NCBI GenBank assembly: GCA_963836605.1
Contig: CAWIKB010000007.1
Coordinates: 62,001 to 126,000, forward strand
Direction of reading: 5' to 3'
Source: Bog-473 sp963836605
Lineage (GTDB): Bacteria; Actinomycetota; Acidimicrobiia; Acidimicrobiales; RAAP-2
Length of the DNA stretch: 64,000 nucleotides
Shown here: positions 47,637 through 54,942 of the stretch, piece by piece
How the letters are laid out: the number at the start of each line of letters is the position of its first letter
Position numbering within the stretch: the first letter of the stretch is position 1
Translations under genes and position numbers: made by a program
The notes under the pieces: generated by a model
Seen by the model: the letters and a program-made list of their open reading frames with translations, nothing else
Databases searched by the model: none
What the model was told of the DNA's origin: nothing

Positions 47637-48545
47637 GTGGCTGATAGCGAGCCGAGTGCATCTACCGCCAGGGCCACGCGGACGTGGATCGTGGGGGCTG
47701 TCGCCTTGGCCCTGTTCGTCGTCGTGGTTGCCCTCGTGATCGTGTCCATCCCGCGAGGGGGCTCGACGTTACGCTCGACGTTCACGGTCGTGTCGCCAGC
47801 CGGTGGCCACAAAAATGAGAAAGCTGCCGTCAACCTGAGTTTGACCATTGACTCTCTCGAGGCGACAGCCGGGGGCATCCACGCTCGATTGATCGCCGAA
47901 CCGGGGCCAGCGCTACCTGCCGAAGGGGCGACAGTGTTCAACTCGAGTGGCTCCGATCCGACTTTGGTCGTACGCCGTGATCAGCTCGATCAAGAGCGCT
48001 CCGTTTTTCTGTCCTCCGAAAGTGGCGACGTCTCGGACTACCCGTTCGACTCGTACCGAGTGCCCATCGCGATCCTTGTCCTCGCCGGGACTGACACCAG
48101 TCTGAGCCAGGCGAAGACCCGTCACGTGTTGCCCTTCAGGATCGACGGTGCGAGTGCCGCCGCCGGCATCGTGGTGACGGCCACCACCCGAACTGAACGC
48201 GACAACGTCCAGAGGGTGACCCTGAACATCCGGCGCTCTCTGGTGAGTCGCGATTGGGTCCTGGCCATGATGGCGATCTACTGGGCGCTGGCCATCCTCG
48301 CCGCCGGCATCACGTACCTGGTGCTGCGGCGTCGCCGCCCCATGGAAACGCGGTTGTTGGCCTGGCTCAGTGCACTCGTCTTCGCCCTCATCGCCTTTCG
48401 CAACGCGGCGCCCGGAGCGCCCCCGGTCGGAACCTTCCTCGACTACTACGCCGTGTTTGAAGCAGTCGGCATCGTGGCAGTTTCGCTGGTCACCCTCATG
48501 ATCTACTATCTGGTCTCCTCTCGGGAGCGCCTGGCTGCTGGGTGA
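47637..48545 (+). CDS. DUF4436 family membrane protein
   Basis: A 302-residue protein of the DUF4436 type. The GTG start at 47637 follows GAGGAGGG by 6 bp. One N-terminal membrane helix (VGAVALALFVVVVALVIVSI, about 18-37) is followed by an outside domain of about 150 residues with the family motif DYPFDSYRVPIAILVLAG. Three further membrane helices form the C-terminal third (about 205-225, 235-250 and 265-290). Members are found in actinobacteria with no known role. The gene is intact, unlike its neighbours. Confidence 0.75.
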   Translation: MADSEPSASTARATRTWIVGAVALALFVVVVALVIVSIPRGGSTLRSTFTVVSPAGGHKNEKAAVNLSLTIDSLEATAGGIHARLIAEPGPALPAEGATVFNSSGSDPTLVVRRDQLDQERSVFLSSESGDVSDYPFDSYRVPIAILVLAGTDTSLSQAKTRHVLPFRIDGASAAAGIVVTATTRTERDNVQRVTLNIRRSLVSRDWVLAMMAIYWALAILAAGITYLVLRRRRPMETRLLAWLSALVFALIAFRNAAPGAPPVGTFLDYYAVFEAVGIVAVSLVTLMIYYLVSSRERLAAG

Positions 48546-48567
48546 TCGGCGCGTTCTCGCTACGAGT

Positions 48568-49120
48568 AGCAACCCAAAACGTCGACCACCACGTCGACAC
48601 TGCCGGTGACGTTGTAGATCGAGACGGTGCCGCTGGAGCTGAGCATGGCCACGGTCAGGTTCCCTTCATGTCACCGGCCGCCGGATTGAGGTCGGATACG
48701 AAAGGCTGGGGCGGACCGGGGAACACGGTGAGGAAGGTGTTAACGGTTGGGAAGACCGCGGTCAGGTTCACCATCACGGCCTTGGCCCCGGAAGGAACCC
48801 CGGCCAACCCGGTGACCTGAATGGTGTCGGTGCCTGCTGGACCGAGGGTCGCACCGTCGCGTTGATCGCCCCGCCGGAGAGGCCCGAGGGGTGGCCCGCT
48901 CTGGTGTCTCAGATACGCACAGGAGCGGCCTCGGCACTGAAGCCGGTCCCGGAACCACTCGCCGCCGAGTAGTAGCCCGAGACATCGACCGCAACAGCCG
49001 CGGCTGCCTTGGAATAGATACTGAGCTCCTTGGCCTGAGGGTCGTTGATGCTCTCGAACTGAGGCAGGAGGTAGCTGTAGAAGAGTTGAAATCTCAGGTC
49101 CCCGTCGTCGATCGCACCCA
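48568..49120 (-). pseudogene. Remnant of a secreted repeat protein
   Basis: Minus-strand pieces AAAAVAVDVSGYYSAASGSGTGF, APVRI-stop-DTRAGHPSGL, GTDTIQVTGLAGVPSGAKAVMVNLTAV, FVSDLNPAAGDMKG and LTVAMLSSSGTVSIYNVTGSVDVVVDVLGCYS follow the order of a repeated surface domain common in actinobacteria (PARILDTR...G...VTDLN...SVDVVVDVxGYY). There is a stop at the DTR motif and a shift near 48670. It is the C-terminal end of what was probably a large adhesin-like protein. Confidence 0.6.
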
Positions 49121-49291
49121 TGGAGAGTCTCCCTCGAGCGAACCTCGACATGTCCATGCCCTGCGCCGGGCCCTGACAGCGTTGAAGGAAATATTCACTT
49201 CGGTGGCGGCTACCCGGTGGGCGAGGCACCCGGGAGACCTCCCGACCGGGCAGAATAGGTGCCGCACCGGAGGATAGGGAGGAGGAAGGCC

Positions 49292-50677
49292 GTGACCAAG
49301 ACCCGCAATGCGCCCGCACTCGTAGCCGCCAAGCACGACCTCTTGGCTACGGCCGGCGAGCGCCGAGAGATGGGACGGCAGGCCCGGGTACTGGCGCCCC
49401 GGGCCGATCTGGGTGAATGGGACGAGCGGAACCGCGGGCACGACCCCGTCGACAGAATCCTGGCCCAGAACGACATCCGGCTGCCCGAGCTTGCTCCGCT
49501 CCGGCACAAGCGCATGTCGCTCTCGCCGTGGAACTTCTACCGGGGCGCCGCCGCCGTCATGGCGGCCGACCTGGCCTCCCGGCCGCACAGCCGGATCGAA
49601 GTCCAGCTCTGCGGGGACGCCCACGTCCTGAACTTCGGGCTCTGGGCCACGCCAGAACGCAATCTCAACTTCGACCTGCGGGACTTCGACGAGACCCTGC
49701 CCGGACCCTTCGAGTGGGACGTGGCCCGCCTCGCCGCCAGTCTGGTGGTGGCCGCCCGGGAGAACGGCGTGAAGCAGAGTAAGTCTGACGCCGCGGTCAC
49801 GGCGGCGGTCAACGCCTACCGCAACCGGATGCGGTACTACGCCACCCTGCCGCTACTGGATATCTGGTACGAGGGCACACGCTTCGACCAGTTCATCGAC
49901 TACTTCGAACCCGCTGACCGAGGCCAGGTGAAGGTCCAGATCGAGAAGGGGAGGGAAACGCGGACCAGCCGCGGAGCCTTCACCAAGCTCACGACGGAAC
50001 GGCGCGGGCGGGCGCGTATCACCCCGCAGCCCCCGCTGCGCGTGACGCTCGACGACGATGAGCAGGGCGACATCGTGGATGGACTCCTCGGCGGCTACCG
50101 CCTCACGCTCCAGGAGGACCGTCGCAAGCTGTTCGACCGCTTCACACCGGTGGACATGGTCCGCCAGGTGGTGGGGGTCGGCAGCGTCGGCATGGTGGTG
50201 TATCTCGTGCTGCTCGAGGGAAGCGCAACGGGTGACCCGCTCTTCCTGCAGTGCAAGCAGGCCGGTCCTTCCGTCTACGAGTCCTACACGTACTCCAGCG
50301 AGCACGACAACCATGGCGCCCGGGTCATTGCCGGCAAGCGCATGGTGCAGAGCGCTACCGACATCTTCGTGGGCTGGGGTTCGCTGGGCGGGCGCGACTT
50401 CTATGTCCGTCAGTTCCGCGACATGAAGCTCATCCCCACCACCAACCTGATCGCACCCGTCCTGGCCGAGTTCGGCATTGCCTGCGGCAACACGCTGGCC
50501 CGGGCGCACGCTCGCTCCGGCGACCCCGAAGCCATTGACGCCTACATGGGAAAGAACGACGTGTTCACCAATGCCATGTGCAAGTTCGCCCGCCGGTACG
50601 CCGACCAGAACGAGCGAGATCACGCAGCGCTGATCGCCGCCATCCGGCGCGGCAAGGCGGAGAGCATTCTGGATTGA
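49292..50677 (+). CDS. DUF2252 family protein
   Basis: A 461-residue DUF2252 protein. The GTG at 49292 follows GGAGGAAGG by 5 bp. Family marks: the N-terminal KRMSLSPWNFYRGAAAVMAADL, CGDAHVLNFGLWATPERNLNFDLRDFDETLPGPFEWDVARLAAS, and the C-terminal GKRMVQSATDIFVGWG and YVRQFRDMKL. The GDAHVLNFG and DFDE motifs resemble kinase-like (aminoglycoside phosphotransferase type) catalytic and metal-binding loops, so a phosphotransfer activity is conceivable but unproven. Intact, in element B. Confidence 0.88.
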   Translation: MTKTRNAPALVAAKHDLLATAGERREMGRQARVLAPRADLGEWDERNRGHDPVDRILAQNDIRLPELAPLRHKRMSLSPWNFYRGAAAVMAADLASRPHSRIEVQLCGDAHVLNFGLWATPERNLNFDLRDFDETLPGPFEWDVARLAASLVVAARENGVKQSKSDAAVTAAVNAYRNRMRYYATLPLLDIWYEGTRFDQFIDYFEPADRGQVKVQIEKGRETRTSRGAFTKLTTERRGRARITPQPPLRVTLDDDEQGDIVDGLLGGYRLTLQEDRRKLFDRFTPVDMVRQVVGVGSVGMVVYLVLLEGSATGDPLFLQCKQAGPSVYESYTYSSEHDNHGARVIAGKRMVQSATDIFVGWGSLGGRDFYVRQFRDMKLIPTTNLIAPVLAEFGIACGNTLARAHARSGDPEAIDAYMGKNDVFTNAMCKFARRYADQNERDHAALIAAIRRGKAESILD

Positions 50678-50701
50678 AGACCTACTCGGGCAGGAACAGC
50701 A

Positions 50702-50724
50702 GCGGACGTTTCAAGCGGCCCTAT
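50702..50724. repeat. Dispersed repeat, copy 3
   Basis: CGGACGTTTCAAGCGGCCCT followed by AT, identical over these 22 bp to 37025-37046. It lies between the DUF2252 stop and the SGNH hydrolase start. The continuation (GTGACCACC) differs from the other copies. Confidence 0.6.
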
Positions 50725-50749
50725 GTGACCACCTCTACAATCTGGCGTA

Positions 50750-52261
50750 ATGTCACGTCCTCTCTTTCAACGATCGCTCTTTGCCGTGACCATATTGGCC
50801 TCGGTGGTTACGGCCGGGCTCTGTGGTGTGGTGTCCTCATCGGCCGACGCTGCCGTGACGGCGGGTGCACCGCTTTCCATCGTCCAGCTCGGTGACTCGA
50901 TTGCCTCGGGCGAAGGGACGCTCTATCAGGCGCCGGATCCACCAAAGCCGAACGGACAGCTGTATTTCTGCAAATCATCGAGCGATCCTTCAACTAATTG
51001 CCATTCGTATCTGTACGGCTACTACAACGGATATTGGAACAACTGGCCGTCTACTTCGCCTGGCACTTGGACTCCTTCGGGTTCTCCCACGTACCCCGAA
51101 TGCCACCAATCGCCCGACGCCTATGGTCAGATCGTCGCCAGTACCTACAACGCCAAATTCACACAGCTCGCATGTACCGGCGCCTCCTACCTTGCCGGGA
51201 TCACGGGCGGTGAATCATTTCCACAAGGGAGCATCTATTCCTCGGCATTTCTGGGCCCGTACACGGTGGACGCCCCGACGGTTCCATCGGGCGGCGCAGC
51301 TTCCGTTCCGGCGCAGTTCGGAGACATCGGAACCGGCGGCCTGCCGAGCAAGGTCAATTCTGCTTACACGTCCGCCAACCCGAACGTCGTCCTGGTTACC
51401 CTAGGAGCGGACGATCTCAAATTCGTGAACATCCTGACTGCGTGCATCGAATGGAACTACATTCCTGCAGCCCAGCGATCAGGCAATGGACATACATCCT
51501 CGCCGTACGGCAGCCGGTACAGCGGGAAGTTGCAGTGTTCAGATGACAATGAAACGGACAAAAAAGGGCCGACAGGCGCAGGGTACCCTAACGGTGTCAT
51601 CCAGGACCTCTACACGAATCAACTGCAATCGCTTCACACCCACCTCACGAGTTTGCTGACGGCGATCGGGAAGGAAGGGCAAGAATCAGGGCAAAGCGGA
51701 CCACCGAAGGTCGTGATCACGAACTACCCGAACCCTCTGCCGAACAATCTGCCCCAGAAGGACGGAAGTAGCTGGTCATCCCATTATTGTCCGGACACCT
51801 TTCCCCTCTACAACGCGCAGGTTGACTACTTCGCCGGACTTGTCGACCAGCTCAACTCAGACCTTGCAAGTTGGGTGAGCGACTACCAGAAGTCCGGTGA
51901 ATTTGGAGCCAATGTTGCGTTTGTGAGTTTGTCCAACGTAGACCACGGATACCAGTGGTGCGACGACGAGTTTGGGAACCTCAGCCCGAACCGACATGAC
52001 CTCAAGTATCGGGAGCCCTATGCCTACGGGTTTTCGGTCAACGGCACGTCAACCAGTCTGGCTCAGTACCCTGCGCCCGCCATCTTCCATCCGACCATTC
52101 GGGGACAGCAGCAGATCGCTGCCTGCGTCAAGCCTGCAGTTGAGGCTCTTTTGAAGACCGAACCTTCGTCGGTGCAATCCCGCACGATTCGGCTCGCGGC
52201 CTTGGGCCGGGACCGGATCGTGTCGAATGTGGGCGGACCCGGGATCCACGACAGCTGCTGA
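50750..52261 (+). CDS. Secreted SGNH/GDSL-type hydrolase
   Basis: A 503-residue exported esterase or lipase. The signal peptide covers about residues 1-35 (LFAVTILASVVTAGLCGVVSSSADA-A). Block I is QLGDSIASGEG with nucleophile Ser50, and a SPDAYGQIVA stretch follows. Block III is VTLGADDLKF, in which Asn of GxND is replaced by Asp. The C-terminal block V reads AIFHPTIRGQQQIA with the catalytic His. Several Cys residues suggest disulfides, as in Streptomyces SGNH lipases. It would act outside the cell on esters of lipids or glycans. Confidence 0.87.
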   Translation: MSRPLFQRSLFAVTILASVVTAGLCGVVSSSADAAVTAGAPLSIVQLGDSIASGEGTLYQAPDPPKPNGQLYFCKSSSDPSTNCHSYLYGYYNGYWNNWPSTSPGTWTPSGSPTYPECHQSPDAYGQIVASTYNAKFTQLACTGASYLAGITGGESFPQGSIYSSAFLGPYTVDAPTVPSGGAASVPAQFGDIGTGGLPSKVNSAYTSANPNVVLVTLGADDLKFVNILTACIEWNYIPAAQRSGNGHTSSPYGSRYSGKLQCSDDNETDKKGPTGAGYPNGVIQDLYTNQLQSLHTHLTSLLTAIGKEGQESGQSGPPKVVITNYPNPLPNNLPQKDGSSWSSHYCPDTFPLYNAQVDYFAGLVDQLNSDLASWVSDYQKSGEFGANVAFVSLSNVDHGYQWCDDEFGNLSPNRHDLKYREPYAYGFSVNGTSTSLAQYPAPAIFHPTIRGQQQIAACVKPAVEALLKTEPSSVQSRTIRLAALGRDRIVSNVGGPGIHDSC

Positions 52262-52478
52262 GGACGCGAAGAGGCGACTGCGCGCGTTGTTGTTGTGATT
52301 CTGGGCCAGCAGATTACGAGAGTCGAGAGAGGGTTCGCCCAGCGCGAAGCAGAGCGTCATTACAACGCATAGTAGACCTCACTACAACGGCGACGGATGC
52401 GGTGGATGGAGTGGAAACTGAGTGGACAAATCCGCACTTGGCGGACCCGCCTGACCCAAGCGGACGAAACTCAGCACT

Positions 52479-52525
52479 TCGCCAAGGTGAGGGTTGGGGT
52501 TCCGAATTCCGTCATCCGCTCGAGC
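52479..52525. repeat. Attachment site copy 3 (degraded tRNA-Gly 3' end)
   Basis: GCCAAGGTGAGGGT, then TTCCGAATTCCGTCATCCGCT: the same order as in tRNA-Gly with two single-base indels and a few substitutions. The upstream 90 bp (52390-52478) also resemble those before copy 2 (CGACGGAT, AGTGGAAAC and a GGAC stretch in the same order). It is taken as the far end of element B. Confidence 0.65.
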
Positions 52526-52579
52526 AGGTCACGGCAAGCGGGTCGTGCGCCGGAAGGTCTACCGGCCGCTGGCAAACAT

Positions 52580-52870
52580 CTTTCACTAAGGTGTTGCCGA
52601 TACCTCGGTCGACAGGGGTGACGTGCCGAGGACCACGGCTTTGACCACGTAGTATTTGGGTGGTGCCGTGGGTCCGGCCGTTGTTGGGCCACGAAGTGTC
52701 GTGAGGACGGCTTGGAGCGTGTAGGGACCACCAGAGATGGTCGCCCGGTAGACGTCGTAGGTGGTCGGTCCGGTCGACCCGGTGGCCGTCACCGCATTCC
52801 ACGCCACGTGGACCGATGTGGAACCGTGTGGCTGCTCAACGGGGACCTGACACCGTCAGGCGCACGGGGG
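52580..52870 (-). pseudogene. Fibronectin type III domain remnant
   Basis: A minus-strand frame reads STSVHVAWNAVTATGSTGPT, YDVYRATISGGPYTLQAVLT and PPKYYVVKAVVLGTSPLSTEVSATP. This is one FnIII-like beta-sandwich with the usual Trp and the Tyr-Val-Val core. No start or flanking domain remains, so it is the end of a lost secreted protein. Confidence 0.5.
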
Positions 52871-52992
52871 CCGGGAACTCGACCGAGCCCGAGAGCGCAT
52901 CGACGTGGCGCGCCAGCGAGAATAGAGTGCCGCGAGGGGAGTGCGCTGGAGCTTCTACGATCAGGGGTTTCGACACCACAGAGGGGATCCAC

Positions 52993-53433
52993 ATGCCGAC
53001 GCCGACCTTCGAACAGCTCCGCCAGTTCCGCGAGGACTACGTGGACTCCTGGAACCAGGGTGACAAGGAGCGCTTCGCGGCTACCTGGCGCCAGTTCCTC
53101 GCCGACGACGACGCGTTCCGGATGTTCGATCCGGTGGGCACGCCGATGAAGCGGGGCCTGGTCGGCTGCGCGTTGGAGCCGTTCGATCTCTGGCAGCCGG
53201 TGGTGCGCTTCAATGTGCCGAAGGAGACATTCTTCATCTGCGGCAACGAGATCGCTTGGGTGATGGAGAACGTCTTCGACGACAACGGCGCCGAGGTGAA
53301 GTCGTCAAGCATCGAGAACTACACATTCACCGAGAACCGCGAGGTGCACATCCGCACCTGGTACATCGTGCCATCCGGCGGTCCGCTCGGCGATCAGATG
53401 GAGCAGTACCTCCCAGAGGGCGGTCCGAACTGA
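52993..53433 (+). CDS. NTF2-like (SnoaL-type) protein
   Basis: A 146-residue protein with the alpha+beta cone of the NTF2 superfamily: an N-terminal helix LRQFREDYVDSWNQGDKERFAATW, a strand with ICGNEIAWVMENVF, then IENYTFTENREVHIRTWYIVP. Members include ketosteroid isomerases, dehydratases and small binding proteins. ATG 52993 is chosen since the helix begins soon after. It stands alone after the attachment site and may be the first chromosomal gene on the right. Confidence 0.7.
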   Translation: MPTPTFEQLRQFREDYVDSWNQGDKERFAATWRQFLADDDAFRMFDPVGTPMKRGLVGCALEPFDLWQPVVRFNVPKETFFICGNEIAWVMENVFDDNGAEVKSSSIENYTFTENREVHIRTWYIVPSGGPLGDQMEQYLPEGGPN

Positions 53434-53791
53434 TCTCGGCGGGGTTGGTCGGCTCTGTAACCGGGCCTGACCGGCGAGTTGGCCCCGTTCGATTCGTCAG
53501 CGGCCGAACTGCTTGTCCCTGCACGCGCGCCGACGTGGTGTCGTTTCCACAGCTCCGCAGGGTGCAGGCTCCGCACGCGACGCCGCGTTCACCCCGTACC
53601 GTCGGGCGCTCTCGATGTGGTCGGGAGCCGTTGAACGTCAGGTGGTGTGACCTGCCCTCGACGATCCCGGTCCAGGACCCGGCAGAGACACTTCAGACCG
53701 TTTCCGCCGCCTGCCAAGGTCCGCAGCGTCCACCCGTGCGATCTGCCAATCTAGAGATTCCGAACAAATCCAACCACCATTGGGAGCATGC
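53434..53791. other. Intergenic, nothing recognised
   Basis: About 358 bp with no frame of coding character and no clear repeat. Confidence 0.5.
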
Positions 53792-54124
53792 ATGGAACAC
53801 GCGAAGGCCAAGGAACTGCTAGACGCTGAGCACCTTCGTATAGAGCAGCTATTGGCCCAGATGGATCAACAGGGCAGCAATGATCGGACGGCGGCGAACC
53901 AGGAGGGCGACATGTTCGACTCAGCCGAACCGCTGTCCACAGAGGGTACTGACGACTCGATCAAGGCCGGATTGCAGGACAGGTTGGCGGCGGTCGGGCG
54001 AGCTGAACAGCGTCTCGTTGATGGCACGTACGGCCTCTCCGTTCGCAGCGGGCAGGCTATCCCCGATGATCGCCTTGAAGCCGACCCGGCAGCTGAATTG
54101 ACTGTCGAAGAGGCCCTGTCATAG
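53792..54124 (+). CDS. TraR/DksA-like protein without zinc cysteines
   Basis: A 110-residue protein. The coiled-coil start (AKELLDAEHLRIEQLLAQM) and the central QEGDMFDSAEPLSTEGTDDSIKAGLQDRLAAVGRAEQRLVDGTYG match actinobacterial DksA/TraR-type proteins. The zinc-finger segment reads GTYGLSVRSGQAIPDDRLEADPAAEL where the family has Cys-x2-Cys; both cysteines are changed to Ser, and the second pair is absent. Known members bind RNA polymerase through the secondary channel; whether this one does is open. The next gene follows 28 bp later with its own AGGGAG site. Confidence 0.78.
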   Translation: MEHAKAKELLDAEHLRIEQLLAQMDQQGSNDRTAANQEGDMFDSAEPLSTEGTDDSIKAGLQDRLAAVGRAEQRLVDGTYGLSVRSGQAIPDDRLEADPAAELTVEEALS

Positions 54125-54152
54125 TTCCAGCCTCCGAGCAAGGGAGACACCA

Positions 54153-54707
54153 ATGCACGCGACCAATTCAGCGGGCACGCCCGGCGGGCACACCTCCGAA
54201 GGCGGCGTCTTGGTAGGCAAGGCCAACGCTGCGAAGGGGATGGTCATCTTCGAGGATCCTCAGTGCCCTTACTGCCGCCAGTTTGAGGAGCTCAACGGCG
54301 CTCAAGTGACTGCCGCAGTGGAGACTGGGCAAGTGGCCGTCGAATATCGCATGCGCTGTTTCCTAGGCGAAGAGTCGGTGCGGGCGGATAACGCTCTGGC
54401 CCTTGCTGCTGAAGCCGGTCACTTCGACGAACTACGAAAAGCGCTGTTTGCCGATCAGCCCGTTGAAGGAACGGGAGGCTTTACAACCGAGGACCTCATC
54501 CGTTTCGGAGCGCAAGTAAGTGTGACCAGTTCGGACTTCGTCTCCGGTGTGCAAGAGATGCGATACGGGCAATGGGTGCTGAGGCAGGAAGAGCTCTACC
54601 GGAGGGAGGATCCACAGGGAACCCCGGCGGCATGGTTCAACGGCCATCCCGTTGATACTGGAGTGCTCTTCGATAGCACCGCATTCGAGGAACTTCTTCG
54701 TCGCTAG
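54153..54707 (+). CDS. DsbA-like thioredoxin-fold protein
   Basis: A 184-residue thiol-disulfide oxidoreductase of the DsbA/Thioredoxin_4 type. The redox motif CPYC is at 38-41 in FEDPQCPYCRQFEEL, and the cis-Pro loop is in GTPAAWFNGHPVD. A helical insertion lies between them. No signal peptide or membrane anchor is seen, so unlike most actinobacterial DsbA-like proteins it may be cytoplasmic. It probably shares a transcript with the DksA-like gene. Confidence 0.82.
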   Translation: MHATNSAGTPGGHTSEGGVLVGKANAAKGMVIFEDPQCPYCRQFEELNGAQVTAAVETGQVAVEYRMRCFLGEESVRADNALALAAEAGHFDELRKALFADQPVEGTGGFTTEDLIRFGAQVSVTSSDFVSGVQEMRYGQWVLRQEELYRREDPQGTPAAWFNGHPVDTGVLFDSTAFEELLRR

Positions 54708-54733
54708 CTGTGCCGGCCCACCAGGGCGTGGGG

Positions 54734-54770
54734 TAGGTGAAGGTCGCGGGTTTGAACCTCTTGACCTCGC
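54734..54770. repeat. Possible fourth, strongly degraded attachment site
   Basis: AGGTGAAGGTCGCGGGTTTG followed by AACCTC resembles the tRNA-Gly 3' half (AGGTGAGGGTCGCGGGTTCG, then AATCCC). The acceptor part is not kept. It directly precedes the toxin remnant. Confidence 0.35.
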
Positions 54771-54858
54771 ACCGGAAGAGCCTCGCACCGGAAGAGCTAG
54801 CACCGGAAGAGCTATGGGGAATCGACGAGAGTTCGAGAACGGCGTTCAATCTGCACTG
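54767..54858 (+). pseudogene. C-terminal fragment of a PemK toxin with tandem repeat
   Basis: The frame reads LAPEELWGIDESSRTAFNLH, 20 residues that match the end of the toxin at 37939 with three changes. In front of it the unit GCACCGGAAGAG occurs three times in a row (about 54767-54820), each encoding APEE. It has no start or N-terminal domain. It is the edge of a second, lost toxin-antitoxin cassette. Confidence 0.65.
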
Positions 54859-54942
54859 TGGGCCAGGGACCGATCGTCAGACGCGGGTCATGCGGATTCA
54901 GGCTCGAACGTTCACTGGCGCGGAACCGGCTCTCGTCGTCCC

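Larger units (their letters stand above)
39507..52525. mobile_element. Integrative element B at tRNA-Gly (about 13 kb, inferred)
   Basis: The stretch between attachment copies 2 and 3 behaves as a second inserted unit. It contains an IS3-type gene start, a VOC gene, an IS21 element, a Fic gene, DUF4436, DUF2252 and SGNH hydrolase genes, and two IS256 copies. No integrase is recognisable inside it, so it may have used that of element A or lost its own. Inferred from the repeats only. Confidence 0.5.

Noticed and set aside
53880..54153. Minus-strand frame over the DksA-like gene
   Set aside because: Antisense shadow of a gene with recognisable family motifs.
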